NCBI RefSeq assembly: GCF_001559865.1
Contig: NZ_LOHE01000039.1
Span: 1-64,000, forward strand
Reading direction: 5' to 3'
DNA: 64,000 nucleotides
From: Abyssisolibacter fermentans
GTDB lineage: Bacteria > Bacillota > Clostridia > Tissierellales > MCWD3
Part shown: positions 1 through 9,186 of the stretch, in pieces
Position numbering within the stretch: position 1 is the first letter of the stretch
Layout of the letters: each line of letters begins with the position of its first letter
Made by a program: the position numbers and the translations under genes
The notes under the pieces: generated by a model
Told to the model about the DNA's origin: nothing
The model's database searches: none
Seen by the model: the letters and a program-made list of their open reading frames with translations, nothing else

Positions 1-68
1 ATTCAGAAACTTACAGCATATTATTCAGCATTATATGAATAATCAGGGTATACAATAATTATAAATGA

Positions 69-113
69 AAAACCAAAAAGAGTAAATTACAAATCCTACA
101 TTGTAATTTACTC
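69..113 (-). terminator. intrinsic terminator after the sugar ABC ATPase gene
   Basis: A 13-bp perfect stem (80-92 pairs with 101-113) with an 8-nt loop is followed, in the minus direction, by a T-rich tract at 69-79. It lies 40 bp past the stop codon of the ABC ATPase gene. Confidence 0.75.
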
Positions 114-152
114 AATATTCATTTTAACTCAAAATTATATAAATAACCTCAA

Positions 153-1250
153 TTAAAAAATAGCTTCTTCTGTTTCTACATCAAACATATGCATTTTATC
201 GTTATCAAAACTAAAATTTATTTTCTTTCCAATTTCAACTTTAACACTTGGATCTACTCTTGCTATAAAATCACTACCATCGAATTCTAAATATAGGTAT
301 ATTTCAGAACCTAGCATTTCAGTAACTGTAACTACTGCTTCTAATGTATTGCTATCTTTCTTCTCATTTACAAATATTGCTTCAGGTCTTACACCAAGAA
401 TTACTTTTTTATTAACATAATTTTTCTCTCTAAGAACCTTAGCCTTTTCATTAGAAATTTCTATTTTACCGTCTTGGAATTCAGAGAACAATTTGTCACT
501 ATATTCTTTTATTTCACAATCTACAAAATTCATTTGTGGAGAACCTATAAATGATGCAACGAACTTATTAGCTGGATGATTATATATAGTTTGCGGGTTA
601 TCTATCTGTTGAATAAATCCATCCTTCATAACAACAATTCTTGTTCCCATAGTCATAGCTTCAATTTGGTCATGTGTTACATATATAAAAGTAGTTTGTA
701 GTTTTTGATGAAGTTTACTTATTTCCGTTCTCATTTGAACTCTAAGTTTAGCATCCAAATTAGAAAGCGGCTCATCCATCAAGAAAACTTTTGGCTCTCT
801 TACAATAGCACGTCCTAAAGCAACCCTTTGTTTTTGACCCCCTGAAAGTTGCTTCGGTTTTCTATCTAATAAATCCTCTATACCTAATATATTAGCAGCA
901 TTATATACTTTGTCTTTAATCTCAACTTTTGTTTTTTTCCTCAATTTTAAACCAAAAGCCATATTTTCGTAAACCGTCATATGAGGATACAAAGCATAGT
1001 TTTGAAATACCATAGCAATATCTCTGTTTTTTGGAGATACATCATTTACAAGGTCTTCTCCAATGTATAACTCACCTGCTGAAATCTCTTCAAGTCCTGC
1101 AATCATTCTAAGAGTTGTTGATTTTCCGCATCCTGATGGACCAACCAATACAATAAACTCCTTATCAGCTATATCCATGGAAAAATTCTTAACTGCATGA
1201 AATCCATTAGGATAAATCTTCTCAATATTCATTAGTTTTAAGCCTGACAC
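153..1250 (-). CDS. sugar ABC transporter ATP-binding protein, MsmK/UgpC/MalK type
   Basis: This cytoplasmic ATPase energises carbohydrate-uptake ABC transporters. The 365-aa protein has Walker A GPSGCGKS at residues 37-44, the signature LSGGQ near 135, Walker B ending in MDEP, a switch His in YVTHD, and a C-terminal regulatory OB-fold (MOI) region of about 120 residues typical of the MalK/UgpC/MsmK group. The start is GTG, preceded by AAGGGGTG at good spacing. No permease or binding-protein gene lies in the window, so it may be a shared ATPase serving several sugar transporters, as MsmK does in other Firmicutes (inference). A terminator follows it, and it appears to be monocistronic or the last gene of its unit. 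The family assignment is sure; the substrate is unknown. Confidence 0.93.
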   Translation of the reverse strand: MSGLKLMNIEKIYPNGFHAVKNFSMDIADKEFIVLVGPSGCGKSTTLRMIAGLEEISAGELYIGEDLVNDVSPKNRDIAMVFQNYALYPHMTVYENMAFGLKLRKKTKVEIKDKVYNAANILGIEDLLDRKPKQLSGGQKQRVALGRAIVREPKVFLMDEPLSNLDAKLRVQMRTEISKLHQKLQTTFIYVTHDQIEAMTMGTRIVVMKDGFIQQIDNPQTIYNHPANKFVASFIGSPQMNFVDCEIKEYSDKLFSEFQDGKIEISNEKAKVLREKNYVNKKVILGVRPEAIFVNEKKDSNTLEAVVTVTEMLGSEIYLYLEFDGSDFIARVDPSVKVEIGKKINFSFDNDKMHMFDVETEEAIF

Positions 1251-1612
1251 TATTCTTCACCCCTTAATTATCAATCTTAACTTAATTATATCTATTAGAA
1301 GTGAGAATGTATATTGACATATTTCACAAAATCAGATACTCTTTTTTATACAATATTATAAATATAATACTAACTATCTTGTAATTGTTAATAGGATTTA
1401 TTTCAAAATATAGATTTTTACATCATAAGATTTTGTTTTCGCAATCATGTTAATAATTATTTCTTTTACATTATATTCTTCATACATTTTTTCTATTTTC
1501 TAAATTATGACTGTAACAGTTCGAAACTTCTGAAAATGCATCTTTTATTTTTCGACAAAAAAAGCTAGTTATAAAACTAGCTTTTTTCTGTACAAATACT
1601 TCCTTTACTATG
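1251..1612. other. intergenic region between ABC ATPase and azoreductase genes
   Basis: This 362-bp AT-rich spacer holds the terminator of the azoreductase-like gene (1555-1584) and must contain the promoter of the ABC ATPase. A TATAAT-like box in the minus direction lies near 1285-1290 without a convincing -35 box. No further gene was seen. Confidence 0.5.
1555..1587 (-). terminator. intrinsic terminator after the azoreductase-like gene
   Basis: A 10-bp perfect stem (1561-1570 with 1575-1584) with a 4-nt loop has A-runs on one side and T-runs on the other. It can therefore act in both directions. It sits about 30 bp past the stop codon of the flavoprotein gene. Confidence 0.8.
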
Positions 1613-2257
1613 TTACTTTAACTTGGCTATTATATCATCCATTTCATTGAATGCTTTTTCTATAGCTTCATTTCTACCAACATCCTGCATATCTACACCT
1701 TCTACTAAAATCTTTTCGAATTTATTAATTCCTAAGAATTTAAATATATCGTGCAAATAATTTAAACCATGATTAATTTTACCACCAAATAACTTAGGGT
1801 ATACTCCTCCTGAAGATCGTATATATACCATATTTCTTTCTTTATCATTTAATAATCCTGTTACTTCTTCATCAGATATTTTTATAACTTTATTATTTAA
1901 AACTATACAATCTATGTACCTTTTAAGTCTTGCAGGAAACATAACACTCCACATTGGAGCAGCAATAACGTAAGTATCTGCACTTAAAAATTGATTACAC
2001 AATTCACTTATTCTCTTAACATCCTTTTTCTCTTCTTCCGTCAATGATTCATAGTCTGGACCTGTAACGAGCTCTGCTCTACTTTTGTAATATTTGTAAT
2101 TTCCCTCTGGTATGTCTTCATTATAAATATCAAGTTCTATTAATTCATAGTCATTATTTTCTTTTAAAAAACGATTAACAAATTCTCTAGCAACTGTTCT
2201 ACTTGTAGATAGTTCTTCCGGTTTAGAGTTTGCAGGTATGTATAAAAGTTTTTTCAA
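1613..2257 (-). CDS. FMN-dependent NADH-azoreductase (AzoR-like)
   Basis: A flavodoxin-fold NAD(P)H:quinone/azo reductase of 214 aa, the usual size of AzoR. The N-terminus (LLYIPANSKPEELSTSRTVA) is the FMN phosphate-binding strand-loop of the family. AAPMWSVMFPARLKRYID near residues 99-116 matches the conserved PMWNFxxPxxLKxYID flavin-contact region. RSSGGVY near 150 corresponds to the second flavin loop. The start is TTG with GGAGGTG upstream. It stands alone between two terminators. The likely role is two-electron reduction of quinones or electrophiles in the cytoplasm; the natural substrate cannot be read from the sequence. Confidence 0.88.
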   Translation of the reverse strand: MKKLLYIPANSKPEELSTSRTVAREFVNRFLKENNDYELIELDIYNEDIPEGNYKYYKSRAELVTGPDYESLTEEEKKDVKRISELCNQFLSADTYVIAAPMWSVMFPARLKRYIDCIVLNNKVIKISDEEVTGLLNDKERNMVYIRSSGGVYPKLFGGKINHGLNYLHDIFKFLGINKFEKILVEGVDMQDVGRNEAIEKAFNEMDDIIAKLK

Positions 2258-2535
2258 TATAAAACACCTCCACTTTTATTTATAATGTGAAGAAATGTTG
2301 TGTTTTATTCATTTGAAATTTGATACTTTTTAGTTAGTTATAACAAATATTATTGATTACACTCTACCATTTTTTATTGTTACAGATCTAATAATTATAT
2401 GTAATAACATATTTAATAGTTGTGATAAAACAAACCTTTATTATGACTATTGCATAAATCTCAAGTTAAACTCATAAAATCTAATATCATAAGTATCTTT
2501 AAATTTACTAATATAATATAGAAAGGAGAAATACA

Positions 2536-5016
2536 ATGAAATTCTTTAAAAGTATTAAAAAAACTTGTTTTATTCTTAGTTTAATGTTAATATTAAGTTC
2601 TTTTACCGGTTGTTTTGGTAATCTTGTTAATTCTGAGGAAGACGATAAGACTTTATTTGTTTCTGAATACCTTGAAGGTACTTATTATAATAAAGCTATC
2701 GAGCTTTACAATCCTACAAATCAAACTATAGATTTATCTGAATATGAAATAATCAAATATATTAATACAAATGAAAACAACTCTGTGACTTTAGAGTTAA
2801 GGGGACAATTAGATGCTAATGAAACTTTTGTTATTACTAATTATAATGCTGATAACGCTTTAAAGGAAAAAGGAGATATTAATAACAACAACACTGTTAC
2901 TACTTTTAATGGTGATGATATGCTTGAACTTACTAAAAATGGAGTTGCTATAGATAGAGTCTGGTTTACAAGTAAAATCGATGGAGCTAATATAAAAGCT
3001 ATTAGGAAATCAACTGTTACTAAAGGTAATACTTCTAAATCAACACCTTCTGATGATGAATGGGTATTTTCTAATGATATCTCTGATTTTTCAACTATTG
3101 GTGTATTCTCTGCTAATGAAAATCCACCTATAACAGATGTTCGAATTCATGATATTCAGGGTGCAAGTCATTTTTCTCCTATGAAAAATCAAATGGTAAC
3201 TGATATTGAGGGTATTGTTACTGCTACTTTGTACAAATATAAAAAGAATTCAAGCGGTGAATATTATAGAGTATTTGATGGTTTTGTTATTCAGGAAAAA
3301 GATGAATTTGTTGATGATGACTATAAGACTTCCGAAGCTTTATTGATTTTACCTTTAAAAACTCCAAGTTCAAAATATGAATATGCTAAACCTAGCTTTT
3401 TAGACGTTGGTGATCTAGTAAAAGTTTCAGGTGAAGTTATTGAATCCGGCTATCCAGGCGAATTAAAACAAACAGCTATTAAAGTGCAGTACCCTGACAA
3501 TGATATAACTGAAATTTCATCTAATAACCCTCTTCCTTCACCTGTAATTATAGGAACAGATCAAGGTGAAAGGATGCCTTCTACTTCTGTTGTTTATGAC
3601 GAAGATGAATCAGTTGCTTTTAATGATGATGCTTTTGACCCTGAAAATGACGCTATGGATTTTTATGAATCACTTGAAAATATGATTATTCAAATCAACA
3701 ATCCCCATATAGTTGGTGTTAAAGAAAAATATGGTGAGATATATGTTTTAGCTGATAATGGTGAAGTTTCAAGCAATAAGCTTAATTCTTATGGCGGTAT
3801 TAAAATAACTGAAAATAATAAAAATCCTGAATTATTGATTATAGGTGAAAATGCTTATAATATAACTGAACCTAAAGGTGATAATACAAGTACGGGTTTT
3901 ATTGATAAAACCTTTATACCTAAGACAGGCGACAAATTTGATGCTCCTATAAAGGCAATTGTAAATTATTCTTTTGGAAATTATAAAATGTACAATATTC
4001 ACAAGCTTCCGAATTTAATTGACGGTGGTTTGACAAAGCCTGTTACAAGTATAATACCTGATTCTAATAAGTTAACTATAGCTACTTTTAATATAGAAAA
4101 CTTCCACAAAGGTGTTGGAGTAGAAAAGATAGAAAGAATTGCTAGTGCCATATTATATAATTTAAAGTCACCTGATATTATTGCATTAGTTGAAGTACAA
4201 GACAATAATGGTGCTGTTAATGATGGTACTACTGATGCAAGCGAGTCTTATAATGTATTAATTAATAAAATCAAAGAAATATCAGCCAGTGATGGTATAC
4301 AGATAACTTACGAGTATACTGACATTGCACCTGAAAATAGTAAAGATGGCGGACAGCCAGGAGGCAACATACGTGTGGGTTATCTTTATAAGAATAATAG
4401 AGTTACCTTAGTTGGTAATGGTGCAAATAAAGGCTTGTTTAATGATAAGGGTATATATCAAAACGGACATTTAAATAAAAATCCTGTTAGAATAGATCCT
4501 CAAAATCCATCATTTGAAAACACCAGAAAATCTCTTGCTGCTGAATTTTATTTTAACGGACATCAAGTAATAGTTATTAACAACCATTTCTCATCCAAAG
4601 GCGGAAGCGTTGGTTTATTTACTGTTTACAGTGATGAGGAAAGAAAAATAAAAGACAATACTCCTAAACGTGTTAATCAGGCACAAGTCATTCATGATTT
4701 TGCTGAGTCGATTATTTCTTCAAATAGTGAGGCTACCGTAGTAGTTATAGGAGATATGAATGACTATGAATACAGTGATCCTATAAATACTCTTAAAGGA
4801 AATAATCTACTATATAACCTATATGATAAACTCCCTGAAAATGAGAGATTTTCATATATTTACACAGGTAATTCACAAGTTCTAGATAACGTACTTATTA
4901 ACAGCTCTATGGAGAATAATACAGTTATTGATCCTGTTAATATAAACTCTATGCTTGTTGATGAAGCAGGTAGATGCTCAGATCATGATCCTGTTTTGAT
5001 ACAAATTAGTTACTAA
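2536..5016 (+). CDS. secreted nuclease lipoprotein with lamin-tail and endonuclease/exonuclease/phosphatase domains
   Basis: An 826-aa cell-surface nuclease of the ExeM/NucH type. The N-terminus is a lipoprotein signal peptide ending at SSFTGC, so the mature protein should be anchored to the membrane through Cys. A lamin-tail (LTD) domain spans about residues 38-190 (VSEYLEGTYYNKAIELYNPT). A middle region of about 200-490 is likely the OB-fold part. The C-terminal catalytic domain, about 510-826, shows ATFNIENF, ALVEVQD, GDMNDYEYSDP and a terminal SDHDPV, the metal-binding and His residues of the EEP (DNase I-like) family. The start has AAAGGAG and a TATAAT box 19 bp upstream. The likely role is degrading extracellular DNA for nutrients. 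It is one of only two long plus-strand genes in the window and ends at a bidirectional terminator. Confidence 0.9.
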   Translation: MKFFKSIKKTCFILSLMLILSSFTGCFGNLVNSEEDDKTLFVSEYLEGTYYNKAIELYNPTNQTIDLSEYEIIKYINTNENNSVTLELRGQLDANETFVITNYNADNALKEKGDINNNNTVTTFNGDDMLELTKNGVAIDRVWFTSKIDGANIKAIRKSTVTKGNTSKSTPSDDEWVFSNDISDFSTIGVFSANENPPITDVRIHDIQGASHFSPMKNQMVTDIEGIVTATLYKYKKNSSGEYYRVFDGFVIQEKDEFVDDDYKTSEALLILPLKTPSSKYEYAKPSFLDVGDLVKVSGEVIESGYPGELKQTAIKVQYPDNDITEISSNNPLPSPVIIGTDQGERMPSTSVVYDEDESVAFNDDAFDPENDAMDFYESLENMIIQINNPHIVGVKEKYGEIYVLADNGEVSSNKLNSYGGIKITENNKNPELLIIGENAYNITEPKGDNTSTGFIDKTFIPKTGDKFDAPIKAIVNYSFGNYKMYNIHKLPNLIDGGLTKPVTSIIPDSNKLTIATFNIENFHKGVGVEKIERIASAILYNLKSPDIIALVEVQDNNGAVNDGTTDASESYNVLINKIKEISASDGIQITYEYTDIAPENSKDGGQPGGNIRVGYLYKNNRVTLVGNGANKGLFNDKGIYQNGHLNKNPVRIDPQNPSFENTRKSLAAEFYFNGHQVIVINNHFSSKGGSVGLFTVYSDEERKIKDNTPKRVNQAQVIHDFAESIISSNSEATVVVIGDMNDYEYSDPINTLKGNNLLYNLYDKLPENERFSYIYTGNSQVLDNVLINSSMENNTVIDPVNINSMLVDEAGRCSDHDPVLIQISY

Positions 5017-5020
5017 TATT

Positions 5021-5063
5021 AAAAAATGGGTTGTCTTTAAGAATAGAGACAACCCTATTTTTT
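5021..5063. terminator. bidirectional terminator between convergent genes
   Basis: A 9-bp GC-containing stem (GGGTTGTCT 5028-5036 with AGACAACCC 5047-5055) is flanked by an A-run on the left and a T-run on the right. It serves the nuclease gene from the left and the CPBP protease gene from the right. Confidence 0.85.
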
Positions 5064-5064
5064 A

Positions 5065-5820
5065 TCATCCAACTTTAACATTTTCCCTATATTTACTTTT
5101 AATATATTGATATGTAATAAATATAATTACATTAATAAGCAATACGACTAGATTATTAATCACTTTACCACTCATAGCAAAAACTTCTAGGCATGAGTTA
5201 ATAAATGAATGGCAGAATATACACATAAATATGCTTTTTGTTCCTGAATAAACCACCGATAATAAAAATGAAAGTCCTAGAGCATTAATAAAGAAACATA
5301 ATAAATTCATATCACTTGATTGATTAGTTCCTACAATATAAAACAACGGGATATGCCATAATGCCCAAATAATTCCTACATATAGAGTGCTTATAAATGG
5401 TGAATACCTTTTTTCCAAACACGGCTGAAGAAAACCTCTCCATCCAATCTCTTCTAATCCTCCACCTATAATCATAATAGGTAAAGTAACAATAGCTACA
5501 TAAAAAGGTTGTTTTGGTACAATTGTTTGTATTACGCTGTTGATTAATACAACCACAATAATAAACACATACCAGAATATATGATGTTTAGGATTAATTA
5601 TGTTTTTTAGGAATGCCTTATATCCTTCTTTACTACTACTTCGTTTTTTTAGCCATATTTCACAAATGGCAGGAGCATTACCCCCTAAAACAAAAATTGT
5701 CATTAATAATGGTGTTTCAAATTTCATTATCTTAAGTTGAGTCAAGATAACTACTAAACCCCATAATGTCCAAGAAGTCAAAAATGTTAATCCAATAAAT
5801 TTTCTTATTTCATTTCTCAT
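5065..5820 (-). CDS. CPBP family intramembrane metalloprotease (CAAX protease-like)
   Basis: A polytopic membrane protein of 251 aa with the CPBP/Abi signatures: EEIGWRGF (EExxxR glutamates and Arg), then WALWHIPLF, then FCHSFINS, whose Glu and His residues bind the catalytic metal. The open frame extends to a TTG at 5832, but that codon overlaps the ribosome-binding site GGAGG. The ATG at 5820 with GGAGG-taaat spacing is the better start. It lies directly behind and in the same operon as the tetR-type gene at 5833, so that regulator probably controls it. Family members process prenylated proteins or peptides or give bacteriocin self-immunity; which applies here is not known. Confidence 0.87.
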   Translation of the reverse strand: MRNEIRKFIGLTFLTSWTLWGLVVILTQLKIMKFETPLLMTIFVLGGNAPAICEIWLKKRSSSKEGYKAFLKNIINPKHHIFWYVFIIVVVLINSVIQTIVPKQPFYVAIVTLPIMIIGGGLEEIGWRGFLQPCLEKRYSPFISTLYVGIIWALWHIPLFYIVGTNQSSDMNLLCFFINALGLSFLLSVVYSGTKSIFMCIFCHSFINSCLEVFAMSGKVINNLVVLLINVIIFITYQYIKSKYRENVKVG

Positions 5821-5832
5821 ATTTACCTCCAA

Positions 5833-6471
5833 TTACCATTTATCTTTGCTTATATAATCACTAATAAAGTTAAAAGCACCTGTCTCAACACCAAGCATTG
5901 CTTCAATAATTATTTGGAATGCCTTAATCATTTTTTCATACTCTTCATAAGACATATGTATCAATGTATCGGTAAATAATAGAGTACTCAATATTACAGA
6001 TATTTTAGAGAACTGCTCTGGATACTTACAAATAAATAATCCTTCATTAATTCCCTGCTCTATAATATCTACAAAAAGTGGAGTTATAATCTCTAGCTTT
6101 TTTTTCAATAAATGCGTGATTAATGTTGGATTTTCTTTTTCCTCTACAAGTGTTTTTATATCACCCACCATAGGTTGTGACGATGAATCAAACCCTATTA
6201 TAATTTTTAATTTATCTACTGCTGATAATTTCTCATCATCTATAATCGATTTTACTCTGCTTTTTTCAGATATGAGAAGACTAGTAATAGCACTGTCCAA
6301 TATTTCTTCTTTTGAAGCAAAATGATGATATAAACCTCCTCTTGAAATATTTATAGCTTTCATGATGTCATTAGTTGTAGTCTTCTCATAGCCTTTAGTT
6401 ATAAATAGTTTTAGTGCTGTTTCTAAAATCTCTTGTTTTCGAATAGCTACATCTTTTTTATTTCTATTCAT
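5833..6471 (-). CDS. TetR/AcrR family transcriptional regulator
   Basis: A 212-aa repressor-type protein. Residues about 10-60 form the TetR helix-turn-helix (ILETALKLFITKGYEKTTTN followed by SRGGLYHHFASKEEIL), the most conserved part of the family; the rest is the ligand-binding dimer domain. The start is ATG with AAAGGATG. A strong promoter and an inverted repeat lie just upstream (see 6491-6542), so autorepression is likely. The next gene, a CPBP membrane protease, follows within about a dozen bases and is probably the regulated target. The ligand is unknown. Confidence 0.93.
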   Translation of the reverse strand: MNRNKKDVAIRKQEILETALKLFITKGYEKTTTNDIMKAINISRGGLYHHFASKEEILDSAITSLLISEKSRVKSIIDDEKLSAVDKLKIIIGFDSSSQPMVGDIKTLVEEKENPTLITHLLKKKLEIITPLFVDIIEQGINEGLFICKYPEQFSKISVILSTLLFTDTLIHMSYEEYEKMIKAFQIIIEAMLGVETGAFNFISDYISKDKW

Positions 6472-6490
6472 AATTTATCATCCTTTCAAT

Positions 6491-6542
6491 AAACAGACCG
6501 ACTATCTGTTTGTATTGTATTCTATAATTTCTTTTATGTCAA
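6491..6542 (-). promoter_or_regulatory. sigma-A promoter and TetR-type operator of the tetR-CPBP operon
   Basis: In the minus direction there is TTGACA (6537-6542), a 17-bp spacer and TACAAT (6514-6519). Immediately downstream lies a perfect 7-bp inverted repeat, AAACAGA-N7-TCTGTTT (6491-6511), overlapping the expected transcription start. This is the layout of an autoregulated TetR operon. Confidence 0.8.
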
Positions 6543-6553
6543 GAATAAAAGTT

Positions 6554-6586
6554 TATAAAAAAACGACCAATATATTTGATCGTTTT
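6554..6586 (-). terminator. intrinsic terminator after the GNAT gene at 6599
   Basis: A 9-bp stem (AACGATCAA with TTGGTCGTT in the minus sense, one G-T pair) is followed by seven T residues. It lies 12 bp past the GNAT stop codon. Confidence 0.8.
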
Positions 6587-6598
6587 CACTATTATTTA

Positions 6599-7102
6599 TT
6601 ATAAAACTATTTCAAAATAAGGCTCATTTTGTTTTGTTAACTCGCACCATTGAGTATGTGTATATTTAAATCCTACTTTTTCTAGTACTTTCTTTGAAAC
6701 TATATGCCTTGGATCAATTGAAGCTGTGATTCTTTTTATTCCTAGTTTAGGTGCATACTCAATACATGCTCTTGCTGCTTCCGTTGCATACCCTTTGCCC
6801 CAATACTTCTTAGTATAATGATAAATCAGCTCTCCTTCGGACTCCTGTTTAGTAGGGTTAAAACCACAAGCTCCTATAACCTTACTAGTGTCTTCTTTCA
6901 AAACAACTGCATACACCGAAAAACCTTTTTCTTCTTGTATCCTTTGATAAGTTTGTATATACTTTGCTTCATTTTCTCTAGTACCAGCCCCCATACAGTA
7001 TTTCATTACTTCTTCATTACCCCAAAATTCCATAACATCATCTAAATCATTTGCTTCTAAAAGTCTAAAATATAACCTCTCGCTTTCAAATTTCACTGAC
7101 AT
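6599..7102 (-). CDS. GNAT family N-acetyltransferase (RimJ/RimL-like)
   Basis: A 167-aa acetyl-CoA-dependent acetyltransferase. It begins with the RimJ-type segment FESERLYFRLLEANDLDDVM. The acetyl-CoA pyrophosphate loop is KYWGKGYATEAARA near residues 98-111 (motif QxxGxG/A form), followed by IKRITASIDPRHIVSKKVLEKVGF-like helix and strand (KVLEKVGF near 135-145). The start is ATG after GGGGGT. It is a single-gene unit with its own terminator. Relatives acetylate ribosomal-protein N-termini or small amines; the substrate here is unknown. Confidence 0.85.
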   Translation of the reverse strand: MSVKFESERLYFRLLEANDLDDVMEFWGNEEVMKYCMGAGTRENEAKYIQTYQRIQEEKGFSVYAVVLKEDTSKVIGACGFNPTKQESEGELIYHYTKKYWGKGYATEAARACIEYAPKLGIKRITASIDPRHIVSKKVLEKVGFKYTHTQWCELTKQNEPYFEIVL

Positions 7103-7272
7103 TAATTTACCCCCTAAGATTATTTCTTTGGTATGAATATTATATAAATATTACAAATAATTGTAAACAAAGTTTGTGTTTTATTCCTATGAAATGTTTT
7201 CCACAACACTTATATAGGTAAATACAAAATATATTAAGGAAACTTAATCTTTTAAAAGCTGTTATAAACAAC

Positions 7273-7312
7273 AAAGGGACAAAATCAAAATAAATTCTGA
7301 ATTTGTCCCTTT
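7273..7312 (-). terminator. terminator hairpin after the hydrogenase gene
   Basis: An 11-bp perfect inverted repeat (AAAGGGACAAA 7273-7283 with TTTGTCCCTTT 7302-7312) begins 13 bp past the hydrogenase stop codon. The following T-run in the minus direction is short. Confidence 0.65.
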
Positions 7313-7324
7313 AAATGGCTGTTT

Positions 7325-8812
7325 TTACTTTTCTAATTCAATATCTTCAAACACTTTTAACTTCTCATTTAACATTATACTCTGTTTATTTGACGCTTTA
7401 CTAAACTTAGTTAAACAAGGTTTTGTCTTCTTTGCATCTCTCATAGAAGCCATACCTCCGATACAACCACCTTCACACATCATACCTTCTATAAAATTAC
7501 CTGGTAGCTTTCCTATCTTAGCTAATGTCATACATTTTCTAATGTTTTGTGCTCCACTAATCTTAATTGGTTTAAATTCGATATTTACTCCTTTTTCGTT
7601 TATAACGTTTTGTATAGCTTCTGTTAAACCACCACTTTGTGCAAAATTTCTCCCTAATGATGAAGCATCATCAACTTCTGTTTCTTCACATTTTTCTACA
7701 TCTATATCATAAGCAGCCATCAAAGCTGTTAACTCTTCAAAGGTTAGTACATAATCTATATCTCTTTGTTTTTGCTCCTTCATTTCATCTTTCTTAGCTG
7801 TACATGGTCCAATGAATACTACTACAGCATCTTCATGTTCTTTTTTAATAAGCCTTCCTGCTGCAATCATAGGAGATACTGTACTTGAGATTTTATCGAC
7901 TTCTGTTGGAAATTTATCTTTTATATATGCTACAAATGCAGGACAACAAGAACTAGTCATATATAAATCTCCCTTTTCCATTCTCTCTATAAGCTCCATT
8001 GTTTCATGTATGGTTACTGCATCTGCTCCTAGTGCTGCTTCTATTACATCTTCGAATCCAACTTTTTTTAGTGCTGTTTTAACTTGTCCAATAGTTACAT
8101 CATTACCATATTGTCCAATAATAGCAGGAGCAATTACTGCATAAACTTTTTTCTTTGCTTTTAATTTATTTACAACTGACACTATATAACTTTTATCTGA
8201 TATAGCTCCAAATGGACATCCATCCATACAAGCACCGCAGCTAATACATTTATCATTGTTAATTGCTGCTCTTCTATCTTGAGCATCTACCTCTATAGCA
8301 TCTACAGGACATACTTTTTTACAAGGTCTCATTACTTCTGAAATTGCATTAAATGGGCATACTTCTTTACATCTTCCACATTCTATACATAAATCTTGAT
8401 TTATATATGCTCGTCCATTTAATCTAGTTATTGCATTTACCGGACATACTTCCATACATTTGTGCTGAATACAACCTCTACATGCTTCTGTTATTGTAAA
8501 TTTGTTAATAGGACATCTATCACAAGCTGCCTCAATGATATACATGATTTCGCCATCGCAGTCCGGTTTAACAAGACCTTCGGCACTGTCACCATTTGGT
8601 ATGAATCCTGAAGCTAATTTTGCTCTTTCTTTTAATATAGCTCTTTCATGATAAACACAACATCTGTATAATGGCTTTCTTCCTGGGACTATTTCGTGAG
8701 CTAATCTAATAAATTCATCAGTACTTAGTCTATCATCCTTAGCTAAAATAGCAACTTTTTTTAATACTTGAAATTTCAATTTCTCTATCTCTGATTCAAA
8801 ATTATACATCAT
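7325..8812 (-). CDS. monomeric [FeFe] hydrogenase, group-B-like, with N-terminal ferredoxin clusters
   Basis: A 495-aa iron-sulfur protein. The N-terminal half carries several 4Fe-4S motifs (CRGCIQHKCMEVCP, CIECGRCKEVCP, CISCGACMDGCP), so it accepts or donates electrons through ferredoxin-like clusters. The C-terminal half has the three H-cluster motifs: TSCCPAF, GPCTAKKDE and MMCEGGCIGG. All four cysteines that hold the H-cluster are present, but the wording of the motifs differs from classical HydA (TSCCPxW, MPCxxKKxE, MACPGGC). It matches the shorter group B1/B3 enzymes of Clostridia. The expected reaction is reversible proton reduction to hydrogen in the cytoplasm. Maturation genes hydEFG are not in the window. 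The start is ATG after GGAGG. Confidence 0.85.
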   Translation of the reverse strand: MMYNFESEIEKLKFQVLKKVAILAKDDRLSTDEFIRLAHEIVPGRKPLYRCCVYHERAILKERAKLASGFIPNGDSAEGLVKPDCDGEIMYIIEAACDRCPINKFTITEACRGCIQHKCMEVCPVNAITRLNGRAYINQDLCIECGRCKEVCPFNAISEVMRPCKKVCPVDAIEVDAQDRRAAINNDKCISCGACMDGCPFGAISDKSYIVSVVNKLKAKKKVYAVIAPAIIGQYGNDVTIGQVKTALKKVGFEDVIEAALGADAVTIHETMELIERMEKGDLYMTSSCCPAFVAYIKDKFPTEVDKISSTVSPMIAAGRLIKKEHEDAVVVFIGPCTAKKDEMKEQKQRDIDYVLTFEELTALMAAYDIDVEKCEETEVDDASSLGRNFAQSGGLTEAIQNVINEKGVNIEFKPIKISGAQNIRKCMTLAKIGKLPGNFIEGMMCEGGCIGGMASMRDAKKTKPCLTKFSKASNKQSIMLNEKLKVFEDIELEK

Positions 8813-8886
8813 ACATTACCTCCAATCTTATGCAAAATATTATAACCATGATTATTCCTATAGCTTTTAGGATTATACCACAGAAT

Positions 8887-8903
8887 AACTAAATATTTTA
8901 GTT
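8887..8903. promoter_or_regulatory. palindrome between two -10 boxes, candidate operator of the hydrogenase gene
   Basis: AACTAAATATTTTAGTT is a perfect 7-bp inverted repeat with a 3-bp centre. It lies between two minus-strand TATAAT boxes about 75-100 bp upstream of the hydrogenase start. The binding protein is unknown. Confidence 0.4.
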
Positions 8904-9104
8904 CACTATTATAGCATTAATTTTATTATAAATAGTTTAGTTTTTAACAATTATATTCTATTTAGCTTTTTATTTATAGTAATTAGTTTTGTATACTTTG
9001 CAATTTATTTATGCTCTATTATAACAGAAAAACAGAATAAAATCTTCATTTTTATATATTTTATCGTTGATTTTGTTAAAATTATATCATTAATTTTATG
9101 CATT

Positions 9105-9132
9105 AATACCATATATAAGCAATTATGGTATT
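9105..9132 (-). terminator. hairpin downstream of thiD, possible weak terminator
   Basis: A perfect 9-bp stem (AATACCATA 9105-9113 with TATGGTATT 9124-9132) lies 55 bp past the thiD stop codon. No long T-run follows, so its terminator role is uncertain. Confidence 0.4.
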
Positions 9133-9186
9133 TTGAATCAGCGAGAAGGAATAATATGTATAATTTAATAAAACACAAGCTAGTAT

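Larger units (their letters stand above)
8813..9186. other. intergenic region upstream of the hydrogenase gene
   Basis: A 374-bp spacer. In the minus direction two TATAAT boxes (8872-8877 and 8908-8913) flank a palindrome (8887-8903), and a 9-bp hairpin (9105-9132) lies downstream of thiD. No gene is supported on either strand. Confidence 0.5.
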
